Origin: Stramonita haemastoma
Taxonomy: Eukaryota; Mollusca; Gastropoda; Neogastropoda; Muricidae
DNA length: 42,500 bases
Reading direction: 5' to 3'
Assembly: GCA_030674155.1 (NCBI GenBank)
Contig: CM060342.1
Coordinates: 7,746,092-7,788,591 of the forward strand
The position numbers were made by a program, and so were the translations under genes. Shown piece after piece: positions 24,943 through 36,993 of the stretch (position 1 is its first letter; every line of letters starts with the position of its first letter). The notes beneath the pieces are model-generated. The model was not told the DNA's origin. It did no database searches and saw only the letters and a list, made by a program, of their open reading frames with translations.

Positions 24943-25275
24943 AGCGGTCATGGCGCAGTGGTTAGCGCCTTAGATTTTGGACTGGAAGGTCATGGGTTTG
25001 ATTCCCATAAGAGTCATCTGGATTTTTCAGACTGCAGCCGGCTCCTACCCAGAGTGAGTGTGCTGTGGGCTCAGTAGGGAGACTGGGACCACACGCACGC
25101 AGAACATTTTGCGTACGTATTAAATCCCGTTCCCCTTTTCGTATGAGTAGGCCATCATGTGCCGGTGGGCACAGATGACAAGATTTACAAAAACTGCGCA
25201 CACATGGGGACTGGATGTAAAAACAAGCAGATGAGTGCTTATTCCATTATCCTCGATATAAAAGAATGAAAAAAA
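24943..25275 (+). mobile_element. tRNA-derived SINE, full-length reference copy
   Basis: Head with A box TGGCGCAGTGGTTAGCGCC and B box GGGTTTGATTCCC. The body ends CACGCAGAACATTTTGCG. The shared tail runs from GAGTAGGCCATCATGTGCCG and ACATGGGGACTGGATGTAAA to TATCCTCGATATAAAAGAAT. It is about 330 bp and the most complete copy in the window. Confidence 0.88.
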
Positions 25276-25304
25276 TATATAATTTTTTTTTTTAAAGATG
25301 TATA

Positions 25305-25375
25305 AAAAAGCACACGAGTGCTCATTCCATTATCCTCGATACAAAAGAATAAATAAATAAATAATAAAATGAATA
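25305..25375 (+). mobile_element. SINE tail fragment with AATA repeats
   Basis: CACACGAGTGCTCATTCCAT and CCTCGATACAAAAGAAT, then (AATA)n; a second tail just after the SINE at 24943-25275. Confidence 0.75.
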
Positions 25376-25499
25376 AAATAAATAAAATTTATCCACTCTA
25401 CAGATAAGGGTGTTTTTAAAATGTTAAAAATCCAAGAAAAACAAATGGCCAAAAAAACAACAACAAAACAAAAACAAAAAACAACAACAAAAAACCCAG

Positions 25500-25679
25500 A
25501 CAGCCAGACACACTGACCTTCAGCCAGAACACTGACCTTCAGCCAGACAACACTGACCTTCAGCCAGACAACACTGACCTTCAGCCAGACACACTGACCT
25601 TCAGCCAGACACACTGACCTTCACCAGACACACTGACCTTCAGCCAGACAACACTGACATTCAGCCAGACAACACTGAC
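25500..25679 (-). repeat. Minisatellite made of a repeated 5' splice site, about eight units
   Basis: On the transcribed strand the unit is GAAGGTCAGTGTTGTCTGGC, 19-21 bp long. It starts at the real donor of the exon at 25680-25853 (CGAAG then GTCAGTGT). Eight further units each keep GTCAGT. Using any of them would add an in-frame stop soon after the exon (R-S-V-L-S-G-stop). Confidence 0.9.
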
Positions 25680-25853
25680 CTTCGGCCGTTGTCGAAGTTG
25701 GCCTTGAGGAAGTCGTTGAAGGCCATCATGTGCATCTCCTTGGTGAAGAGGAGGTGGTTGGCGATGTTCTGCATGATCTTGCACATCAGCGTCAGGCCCC
25801 GCTTCATGCGAGGCGTCGGCTCCTTCTCCACGATGCCAGACTCGTAGGGGACA
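25680..25853 (-). CDS. NF1: NF1 exon: Ras-GAP, with apparent one-base deletion at its start
   Basis: The exon encodes VPYESGIVEKEPTPRMKRGL, then LMCKIMQNIANHLLFTKEMH and FNDFLKANFDNGR plus two bases of an arginine codon. It carries the lysine equivalent to human K1423 (LMCK here, LMSK in human), a site of disease mutations needed for GAP activity. The acceptor is CCCCAG and the donor GTCAGT. Both possible upstream exons end in phase 1, yet this exon opens TG-TCC-CC-TAC; one more C in the C4 run would give the family V-S-P-Y-E. So the sequence as given is out of frame with its upstream partner. A tandem array of donor copies follows directly. Confidence 0.93.
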
Positions 25854-26090
25854 CTGGGGCAGCATAACAACGTGGGGGGTTACACACCACGGTTAAGTCA
25901 CATACGTTCGTGTGTGTGTGTGTGTGGTAGTGGTGTGGTTTGTGTGTAGGTTGTAAACACATGGGTATTTTGATGGGGGGAGGGTTGGTAGACTGATGCT
26001 GGTGAATGTGGGTTTTTTGTGTGAATATTGTTGTGTATAGAGGTGTATGTCTGTGTGCGTGTGTGTGTGTGCGTGTGTCGTGTGTGTGTA

Positions 26091-26093
<3 letters not shown>

Positions 26094-26154
<61 letters not shown>
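26094..26154. repeat. (AT)n microsatellite within GT-rich DNA
   Basis: About 60 bp of AT, preceded by GT-rich sequence from 25908. Confidence 0.95.
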
Positions 26155-26158
<4 letters not shown>

Positions 26159-26239
26159 GCCTATATTATGTATGCATACCTGTGTGTGCATATCTGTGTG
26201 TGCATGCTCATGCCCTGCACCCACACACACACACAGTGA

Positions 26240-27390
26240 ATTAACATAAATTTCAAAAAGGTAATTTAATCAGAATGCATTAAAATAATGAGAAAAGTTC
26301 TTACCTATGAGTGAACTCACTGTGTGACATTTCTTACACTTTAAAATTAAAATATACTGACAACAACAGAAACTTGCCATAAAAATGCCCATAACTATGA
26401 TTTCCTAAAACAAAACCAAAAAAAACCTAGAAAAAAAAGCACTTCTACAATTGATAAACAATACACATTGTAATTTTTTATACAGGCACCTGATAACTAT
26501 TACATGTTGAGAATTTTTTTTTTTTTTTTAAACAACAAAGAACACATTTCCATCTAAAAACAAATCATTTTCCATGTATCGAACTGCATGTCACACAGAT
26601 TGGCTAAAATCATAGTTTAAAACTCTTTTACAAAAGGGATAACTAAAATTGTCAACTCATAACTACAAGAAAAGAGTACACATTCCTGTACTATCTTATC
26701 ACAAATACATGATGACCTCAGTATTATACATCAAAGTGGTAAAATACCAATTCTAACCTACAAATTTAATATATAAAAAATCAAAAATCAACAAACCGCT
26801 ATGATGATAACAACAAATATTTGCCATAATTACTATTAGTCACTAGCTGTATTTCTACTCATTTTTTTTTTAAAAAGCAGTATATACAAGATAACAACAA
26901 CAACAAAAATTGTCATAATTACTATTAGTTGCTAGCAGTAGCTGTATTTTTAAAATTTTTAAATGTAAAAAAACAACAACAAAAAACCAACATTTTTTTT
27001 TGGCAAAATACAAGGCAAGACAAGGGGGGAGGGGGAGGGGGAGGAAGTGCAATGGTAAAATGCTCAAGTGTGTTGTTAGCGGAAAATTATACAAAAACGA
27101 ATAAATAAATAAATAAATAAAAAAGAAAGATGCAAACCAAATACAAACCTGTGCAGCAATGCTAGAAGCAGATATATACAGAGAAAGCATGTTGTGATTT
27201 TGGATTGTCACATAAGACTTGCTACTGCCCCTAACCTTGTTTTTGATTTTTTTTAAATTTTTTTTTTTTTAAGGTATAAAGGCAGAATCGACAAAAAAAC
27301 GAGTCAAGCTTTTAAAACATTGAACGCAAGTGCAAACGTACGTGTGCGTGTGCATGTTTTTTTGTTGTTTTTTTTCTTTTATATCGAGGA
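26240..27390. other. AT-rich intron, no gene seen
   Basis: Single-copy AT-rich sequence with AACAAC and AATA repeats. A fragment of SINE tail (TCTTTTATATCGAGGATAGG) lies at 27374-27394. Confidence 0.6.
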
Positions 27391-27394
27391 TAGG

Positions 27395-27920
<526 letters not shown>

Positions 27921-29930
27921 GCTTCATTATTTTCTTTTCCTTTCCTCTTTTGTTTTTTTTTTTTTAATCAAAATCTGAAAAGCAGAATAAAGACAACCGC
28001 ATTTTTAATTCTCCTGCGATCAGTAACTTGTTATACTTGTTTCCAAAACCAACACTAGATAAATATGACCAGAATATACCAACGAAATAGACAAAATTAA
28101 AAAAAATTTACAAAAACAAGCCAAATAATCATTTCTCCAGTAGAACACTCCACTTATAAATATTTCTTTTTTAAAGTCAGCAGTTCTTTTAAGAAAACGA
28201 AAAAAAAAATCCAAATCAACCCAAAACAAAATGACAACAAAAAGATTAAGAAATCAAAAAAAAAGAAGAAAAAAAAAACAAAAGATGCATTTCACAAACT
28301 AAAAGAAAACCAAAACACGCAACATACACACACACAAACAGCAGTCCAATAAATCAATCCACTAAAAAAAAAAAAAATAAATAAAAATTTTTCCAAAGGA
28401 AACAAGATCATGAAAAGAAAGAAAGAAAAAAACTATCAAACAAACAAAAAAAAACACACGCAAAAATCAAACCAAATATATCAATATTCATCCAAACTTT
28501 CACCTTAACTGCGCCTATCCTCCACCTTAAACTCTTAGATTTTTTTTATTTATTTATTTATTTTATTTTTTTACTATAATTTCATCATTTTGGGGGTTAT
28601 TTTTTCTTATACTAGGGAGTGGAGGACGACCGTGGAGTGTGGAGGAAGCTGGTTGCAAAATCTTCAGTAGTAGTGTCCACAGGGCTACGGGACAGGTGAA
28701 TGAAGGTGAATTCTCTACAGCTCAATACTCCCTCTCCTACTCTTAGGATACAATACATCTCATCTCTATCAGTACTGAGCCCAAGTCCATTCTCTCTGTA
28801 GATATCAGAAACCAGTTTTCTCATCTCTATTCTGAGAGTTAGTATTGCCTACTCTTCTGATGACAATGATAACTTTTTTTTCTTTTTTTTTTTCCCAAGT
28901 CGTGGAGGCACCTGTAAAGTATAGTATCAAGTGTGGTCCCAGTCTTCCTGTCAAGTAAGATAACTGCTCTCTCTCTCTCTCTCTTGAGTGAAGCTCACTG
29001 CTTGGTTCTAGGATAGCCTCCCTTGGTCTCAGCAGCCTAAAAAAAAAAGGTCAAGGTGACCTTGCTGCAAGCACAGAGGTCACCGACATCGGGAGATCTA
29101 CCCCTCAAAACAGGTCACCCTGACTTTCAAAGTGTAAGAGCTGCAGAAAGGGTGATTTTTTTGGTGTTAATCGCAAGCCTGATGAAGATGACAATACTGC
29201 TATATAAACGATCCAATTAGGCTTGAGACTCTTGACTGAACTAGCCCCTTGCTTCTTTCTATCATCTGTTTTGACCAGTTAAGAGAGCGATATAAATTCC
29301 ATCTATTATCATAATAATGATGATAATAATAATTATCATTATCCCTTTATCACACAGGTCCCAAGAGATACTGACCCAAAAAACAGTGTTTGGAAAATTT
29401 GAAGCAACACATGAAAAAAGTTGCATTTGTGTAAAAAAAAAAAAAAATACAAGTGTGGTCCTACTCTACCTGCCAAGGTAATGGCTCAACTCTGGCTAGG
29501 GACCTATCAGAGCCGTAAAAATTCCAAATATAAAAATATTACTAGTCTGGGAAAAAAAAAATCTAATCCCCCCCCCCCCCCCAAAACCAGCTATTTATTC
29601 CCGTGCCACAACCCCCAGGGCAACTGGTCTTCAGAATGAACCATTTTACCATCGCTGCAAAAGATTTCACTTTTTATACCTTGGTGTGTCAAGACAGAAA
29701 CTGGGGTGAGAAACCAAAGTGTGGTTTGCTTGGTTTTAGTTAACTTAAGTCAGTTTTTGAAATGATGGGAAGGTAAAGGTAAAAAAAGGTAAAAGGTAAA
29801 ATAATGGGAATGTAGTAAAAAAATAATAAAAAAAAAAAATAAAAAATAAAAACACCTGATGTTGGGATTTTTTTTTTTTAACTTAAAAACCAATGTTGTT
29901 GTTTTTTATGACAGTTTTAAACATAGTGTG
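27921..29930. other. AT-rich intron with one GC-balanced island
   Basis: Mostly A-rich or AT-rich. A non-repetitive island at about 28612-28850 is open on the minus strand for 70 codons, but it resembles no family I know and has no clear splice context there. Treated as non-coding. Confidence 0.5.
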
Positions 29931-29935
29931 ATTTT

Positions 29936-30062
29936 ATTCTTCAATTTTGAGGATAATGGAATAAGCACTCATGTGGGGGTATTTTGGGGTTGTTTGTTTT
30001 TTTACATCCAGTCCCCATGTGTATGCAGATGTGTAACATTAAATCTCCACAGTTCTGGATGA
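29936..30062 (-). mobile_element. SINE tail fragment
   Basis: Antisense tail GAGGATAATGGAATAAGCAC and TTTACATCCAGTCCCCATGT, disrupted by a G/T-rich insertion. Confidence 0.75.
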
Positions 30063-30429
30063 TTTAAAAAAAATATATATATATGATTAATCATGCAGCA
30101 ATACAACAGCAGTGTTTTTTTTTTAAAAGTTGTTTACTTTTATTTTTAAGCATTAAGCATGCGGCAAAAAAATATGTTATGAAATGGGCAGTTTTCAACC
30201 ACAAGTTGTCGTGTTTCTCTACACTAACCACCCCCTCCACCCATATTTTCCCCCAATAATTGTGGAACATATTTCCGAGGAAAAAAAATAGTGATCATGG
30301 ACCACTGTAATATAACGGTTAACACCTCACAAGGGTTCATTTTCTGAACATCACCACACAGGTGCAATGACACAGGTGTGATTGCCAGGAGAAGAGATGT
30401 GAAATTTGTATGTCTACAGGTTAGGATTC

Positions 30430-30720
30430 GTTGTCTACTGAACGTTATTGTTAGGATTTTTTTTTGGGGGGGGGGTAGTAACTGTACACTGTTCCTTTAA
30501 ACTTCAAAGACAAAAATTCCCGCTGAACGTTATTGATAGTGTTTTTTGTAAGTGTACACTGTTCCTTTAAACTTCCAATGACAAAAATTCACTGAACATT
30601 ATTGATAATCTTTTTTGTAAGTGTACATTGTTCCTTTAAACTTCAAAGACAAAAATTCACTGAACATTATTGATAATGTTTTTGTAAGTGGTGTACATTG
30701 TTGCTTTAACTCACACACAA
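30430..30720. repeat. Minisatellite of about 75 bp, four units
   Basis: Units share CTGAACATTATTGATAATG, TTTTTGTAAGTGTACATTG and TTCCTTTAAACTTCAAAGAC, starting near 30438, 30518, 30591 and 30660. Confidence 0.9.
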
Positions 30721-31480
30721 ATTTTTGTCCCACTTACGTTTTGTCTAAAATAAAGGGAGTTGGGGGGAGGGGGAGCAAGGGACTGAAGGGACTGAAAATA
30801 AAAATTTCCAAAAAACTCACTAAAAATCAGGAACAAAGATTCCCCCCAAGTCTTCAACGCGGGAATCCAAACCAAAACCAAATAAAACTCGTTTTCCAGT
30901 TTCTATCTTGACACAACAACAACAAAAACAAAAAACAAAATAATGCACCAACCAGCACACGAAAAAAAAAAATTAAAACAAAAAAAAGTAATAAAAAAAA
31001 TAATAACTGCCACCACTTCAATCAATCAATACAAATTTCCCAGCATGCAGATAATAGCCACCACAAGACAGAATGCGTCTGCAAAAGGAAAGAGAAACGA
31101 GGAATGATTAATTAATTGAGGGGGTCCACAAGATCTAAAAACAAACACACACACACACACACATCTGGCAAAAAAACGGGCATGCAATAAAAAAAATAAA
31201 TAAAAATAAAATAAAATAAAAACACGTCACCCCACAAGGATAGAAAGAAAAACAAGGTTAAAAACTCAGAAGAAGAAAAAAAGAAAAAATAGAAGAAAAA
31301 AACTACACAGCACACACACACATGCGCGTGGGCACGCGCAAACACACACACACACATGGAGAGAGAGAAGAGAGAGAGAAGACAACACAGCACTCTTTTT
31401 TTGTCGTAAAAAGCATTTTTCATGTACTCTTCCCTCCCCCCCCCCCCCCCCCTTCAGCCCCGTTTTTTTTTGGTGTTATT
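30721..31480. other. A-rich intron, no gene seen
   Basis: A-rich with short CA repeats (31145, 31310), GA runs and a C run at 31436-31452. Confidence 0.6.
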
Positions 31481-31488
31481 TTTGTGTA

Positions 31489-31489
<1 letters not shown>

Positions 31490-31562
<73 letters not shown>
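31490..31562. repeat. (GT)n microsatellite
   Basis: About 70 bp of pure GT. A (GTT)n run follows at 31681-31705. Confidence 0.95.
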
Positions 31563-31564
<2 letters not shown>

Positions 31565-32099
31565 TTCTTTTTGTTTGTTTGTTTTTTTAATGTAACTGCC
31601 CCTTAAACCAACATGAATCTGTTGAACTATAATTTTCATGGAAAAGGGGTTTTTTTTTTCCTTTTTTTCCCCCTTCTTTTTGTTGTTGTTGTTGTTGTTG
31701 TTGTTGCTTTTCTTTTGATTATACACACTGAGCAAAGACAAATAAAAGTACAACAACGACAAAAGAAAAAAAAGAAGAAGAAATGACACACACACAAAAT
31801 AAATGGAAAAAAAAAAATCTATTTTCCATTTGAAAGCAGATAGATACACTGTCAGAATGACTCTTGAACAAACAGTGTAATGTAGAACACCCATGCAACA
31901 CTCTATACAATTAACAAAAAAAAAATTGTTTTAGATACTGAAATAAGATTGGTGATAGTTTGTGTGCACACACAAGGAGTCAGTGAGCAGACGTGAAATG
32001 GCATATTATGGGAGTACGTCGCGATTAATTGATGAAATTGGGGACAAAATTCTGTTCTTTCCTGTGTACCCTTAAATTAACTCTCTGATGTTTGGATAT

Positions 32100-32237
32100 G
32101 CATGCGCACACACACACACACACGTGCATGCACACACATGTGCGTGCACACAAACACAACACACACACACACATATATATACACACACACACATGCGCAC
32201 ATGTCCTCATACACTGAATACACTCTCTTGCTCTCTC

Positions 32238-32325
<88 letters not shown>
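32100..32325. repeat. CA-rich repeats with a pure (CA)n block
   Basis: Interrupted CA from 32100; a pure CA run of about 80 bp at 32241-32320. Confidence 0.95.
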
Positions 32326-32736
32326 GATTCCATTCCAAAAAAACTCATGGAAATTAGCTTTGCAAAACCCATGCAATCAGTTGCATGACGTATGAAGCCA
32401 AACTCGGAGACATGAACTAAGTCCAATTTTAAACCCACACACACGTACCACCACACAAAACCCATGCATGCTCTGGTTTCAGAATTCTGAAGCAAAACGC
32501 CAGAAGACATCCACTCCAAAAGCTTTGATCGACACAGCTAGCCAAGGCAAATACAAGCACGCATCTCATCTATCTCAAGATTTCCAATGTCAAACTTTAA
32601 GCAAGCTTCCCTGGGCTTTTAAAATGCTATTATCACAGTTGACCCTTCATTGTGAAGTGTGCATCAGTTTCTATTTATTTTCCCCTTGGCCTTGCATTTC
32701 TCCTGTCTAAGCCTGTGTGCTTTTCAAAGATCAGCC

Positions 32737-32845
32737 AAGACGGAAGGTGGCAGGATGGTTAAAACATTCGACTGTCCAACAGGAAAACTTGTGAGGTTCT
32801 GGCTTCAATTCCCAGCCTTGCCCTTTCTCTTAAGTTTGGCAGTGC
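32737..32845 (+). mobile_element. SINE head fragment
   Basis: GGTGGCAGGATGGTTAAAAC and a degenerate B box (GGCTTCAATTCCC) followed by CCTTGCCCTTTCTC. Truncated by the microsatellite that follows. Confidence 0.75.
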
Positions 32846-32849
32846 ACAC

Positions 32850-33597
<748 letters not shown>

Positions 33598-33862
33598 TTC
33601 TCCTGTCAGAAAATTCTGTCATCTATTCCTACCTGTACAAAATGGCCTACTCTTCCGAAAGGTGAAACAGGTTTTTAACATGTGCACAAGATGTTCTGTA
33701 CACATTCGCACATGGAGCCTCAGTCTAAAGGGCTTTGACATTCAGTCTGATTTTGGGGGCAAACTGAAAAGAAAGGGCAAGGCTGGGAATCGAACCCACA
33801 AACTCAAAGTTTACTTGTTAGATAGGTGAATGTCCTAACCGTCCTGCCACCTTCCTTCCTCA
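33598..33862 (-). mobile_element. tRNA-derived SINE
   Basis: Antisense body (TGCACAAGATGTTCTGTACA) and head: the reverse complement shows GGTGGCAGGACGGTTAGGAC and GTGGGTTCGATTCCC. It has the same head type as the copies at 12191 and 13196. Confidence 0.82.
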
Positions 33863-34571
33863 CCTATCAAATGTTGGTCATGTATACCATCTTGGTTTGG
33901 TCTCAGTGTTCAATGATTATTTTCTGGACTTTGAATTTTTCTTTATCTTTCACATACACAGTACACAGGTGCAAGTAATCTTCATTCATGCTTGAATAAA
34001 GCTACATGTGTGTACATATAATAATAATAAAAAAAATACATGTGTGCTCTAGTATGAATGTATCTGTGTGTACACACGTGTGCTCATGCATACACGCACA
34101 CCCACTCATCTCTCTCTCTCTCTCCATCAATCTTAAAGTCCCTTTCTTACCACTTCTACTAAGGAATGATTTTTTTAAAAACGATTCTGTCAAATTAACA
34201 ATCTTTCACCAATCAACTAAAAAATGCAACCTAAAATATCAAGTTTTTGTTTTTAGTCGTCACACAAAATCAAATCATCACTTCTTAAAAAAAAAAAAAA
34301 AAATTCAAAGAAAGAAAAAAACAAACAAAAAAAAAATTATGTTAAAAAAATTAACAAAAACCCAAGAAAAAAAACAAAACCCACACAACATAATACAAAA
34401 AAACCACACACACACACACAAAAACAAAAAAAAAACAAAAAAAGGGGAAAGAAAGGGGAAGGATAAGAAAAACACAACAAGGGAAGGAATTATAGATAAG
34501 ATATCGACAGCACCACCTAGTAGCCTCCCCCCTCCACCCCCACCCCCACACCCCTTCTGGGTTCTTTATAC

Positions 34572-34708
34572 CTATAGCTGGGTTGATGAAGCGCAAGAAT
34601 ATGACGGTGCCGATGACAGTCCACACGGCCTCGGCACTACTTTGCTGGAAGCGCTGGGTGACAACCTGGTAAAGGCAGTGACACATGCTTCGCAGCTTGG
34701 GTGGGAAC
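34572..34708 (-). CDS. NF1: NF1 exon: Ras-GAP FLR-motif exon, main copy, with four-residue insert
   Basis: This 137-nt exon encodes FPPKLRSMCHCLYQVVTQRF, QQSSAEAV, WTVI, GTVI and FLRFINPAI (45 codons plus one base at each end). FLRF..NPA is the Ras-GAP signature; its arginine corresponds to human R1391, which stabilises the arginine finger. The human exon has 41 codons here. The extra four (WTVI beside GTVI) look like a 12-nt tandem duplication just before the FLR helix. The acceptor is TCTGGCAG, the donor GTATAA. In human, an alternative exon that weakens GAP activity is inserted between CLYQ and VV, inside the stretch this exon covers. Confidence 0.94.
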
Positions 34709-34734
34709 CTGCCAGAGATGCCAACACACATTTA

Positions 34735-35700
34735 CACCTGCTTGCCTCTCCTGTCCTTTCCTTCCTTTAGGGGAAAGAAAATTTTGCTGATTTAGTGTAC
34801 CTTTCCCCTTTCGTTCCCTTGGAAAGAAAACCTTGCTGATTTAGTGGCCTATTTTTGCACTGAGTACCTATTTTCTTGCCGATTCGCCACATTAATTTAC
34901 ATCGTTGCCTTTCTTTCCCTTGGGAAAAAAAACTTTTGCCAATTTAGTGACCCATATTTACACTGTTCCTCTCCCCTTCACTTCTTCCCTTAGGGAAAGA
35001 ACTTTGCTGATTTAGTGACACATATTTACACTGCGTGCATCTTTTCTTACTTCCTTCCCTTGGGAAAGAAACTTGCTGATTTAGTGACCTATATTTGCAC
35101 GGTGTGCCTCTTTCTTACTTCCTTGGGAAGAAAACCTTGCCGATTTAGCCAAACACATTTACACTGTGTGCCTTTCTTTCCCTTGGGAAAATAAACTTTG
35201 GACAATTTAGTGACCCATTCTACAAGGCGTGCCTCTTTTCTTCTTTCCCTTCGGGAAAAGAAAAACTTGCTGATTTAGCCACAAACATTTACACTGATGC
35301 CTCTCCGTTTCTGTCACTTGGGAACAAACTCTGCCCATTTAGTGATGTATATTTACAGCCTGCCTCTTTCTTCTTTCCCTTGACACCTAGTGATTCAGCG
35401 ACATTTATTTACAGTGTGTGTGTCTCTCTCCTTCCTTCCCTTGGGAAGCAATTTTGCCGATTTAGTGACACACATTATTTACATGGTGTGCTTTTCCCCC
35501 TCCCTTCCCTTGGGAAAAAACCTGCTGAGATAGTGGCACATTTACACTGTGCTTCTCTTCAGGAAGAGAAAATGGCTTATGTGAAAACACACTTTACATC
35601 ACATCTTTTCCCTTTCCACAGATTAAAAAAAAAAACAACAGATGTAGTGACACACATCAACATGGTTCCTTCCCTTGGGAAGAAATCTGCAAAATGGAAA
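34735..35700. repeat. Minisatellite of about 65 bp with internal hairpin, about 13 units
   Basis: The unit runs CTTCTTTCCCTTGGGAAAG, AAACTTGCTGATTTAGTGAC, ACATATTTACACTGTGTGCC. Each unit contains the inverted repeat TTTCCC-TT-GGGAAA. The array begins within 30 bp of the acceptor side of the exon at 34572-34708. Confidence 0.9.
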
Positions 35701-36480
35701 CACTTTTACCAAAAAAATTTCCCCGTCACATTTTCTTCTTTTTTTTTTAAACCCTGGAACTGTGTGATTCTTAGCTGATGTCCACCCTCTGTTCATCCCA
35801 GTTTTGTATTCTGAATCAAAGGGGGAAAACAACAACAACAAACAAACAAAACAATTCCCCATTCATTTTGATAGTCTTGTTTTGTTGTCTGAATCTGTAA
35901 AAAATGGAAAAGAAATCAGCGAAGAGAAAACAAAGCTTGATAAAAAGAAGAAAAAAAAGAAGAAATAAGAAAAGAAAAGTGTGCAACTTGATGAAAAACC
36001 TTTCCAACTTTACACACAGAGAAAAACCCCTAAAACAAAAACAAAAGAAGAGAAAAAGAGAGAGAGAGATAAAAAAAAAAAAAAAAAAAAAAAATTCAGG
36101 TTTCTTGAAAAGCAGAAATGGGTATCTGTGCACTGTTAAAATCTTTTGGGGGTGTTATTTATCTTCTTGAAACACTCTGCCATCTACCTGTGTAAAAACA
36201 GCGATAACACCAATAAGGTTTTTTTTTAAAAAAAAAAAAAAAAAAAAAAGAAATGAAAGGATGAAAAACACCAGTAAGTTTTCAGTCAATCCATCCATTT
36301 TTCAAAAAATAAATGAAAAATGACTGAATGTTATAATGAATCTGTCTTTCACAGCATACATATTTAAAGATAATAATAAAAAATCTCAATTTCCACAGAT
36401 AGGATCACAGCATTGAAAGAAATTTAATGTTTGTTCCTCAAAGATGGAAAAAAAATGACTGAGAACTCTTCTGGGAGGGA
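35701..36480. other. A-rich intron, no gene seen
   Basis: A-rich with poly-A runs (36070-36094, 36227-36249). No gene. Confidence 0.6.
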
Positions 36481-36484
36481 AAAC

Positions 36485-36745
36485 AAACTGATCAGTTCAT
36501 GATTATACATATACCCTGGCCAGCCTGTATGAAAAGAAAAACAAAACTGATCACTTCATGATTATACATATACCCTGGCCCTGCCTGTATGTAAAGGAAA
36601 ACCAACATCAGTGCATGATTATACATATACCCTGGCCTGCCTGTATGGAAAGGAAAACAAACATCAGTGCATGATTATACATATACCCTGGCCAGCTTGT
36701 AAAGGGAAAGGAAAGGAAAACAATACATATACCCTGGCCCATTAT
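36485..36745. repeat. Minisatellite of about 58 bp, four to five units
   Basis: The unit is CATGATTATACATATACCCT, GGCCTGCCTGTATG, AAAGGAAAACAAACATCAGT; copies start near 36498, 36557, 36614, 36671 and a short one at 36723. Confidence 0.9.
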
Positions 36746-36946
36746 CACAGACTCATAACTGCTACCCCAACAGGGTATGATGATAAGGTAACACATCAGG
36801 TTTAACACATATATGTGTGTACACACAAACAGGTACACACAGACAGGACTGAGGCCGGGGTAGTACAGTATTGTATATGTGGACCTGAAAATATAAAAAA
36901 ATAAAATAAAATAACCATAGCCATAAAAAGGTGACACCCCTCCTCC

Positions 36947-36993
<47 letters not shown>

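Noticed and set aside
24943..25020. Possible tRNA gene
   Set aside because: A and B boxes are present, but the 5' and 3' parts do not pair as an acceptor stem and the sequence continues into the SINE body and tail.
25500..25680. CRISPR-like array of about 20-bp units
   Set aside because: Units are directly tandem without unique spacers, sit in an animal intron and derive from a splice donor.
28612..28824. 70-codon minus-strand frame in a non-repetitive island
   Set aside because: It resembles no family I recognise and has no convincing borders on that strand; a frame of this length is expected by chance in 42 kb.
34735..35700. CRISPR-like periodicity of hairpin units
   Set aside because: The whole 65-bp unit repeats, including the supposed spacer, so it is a minisatellite.
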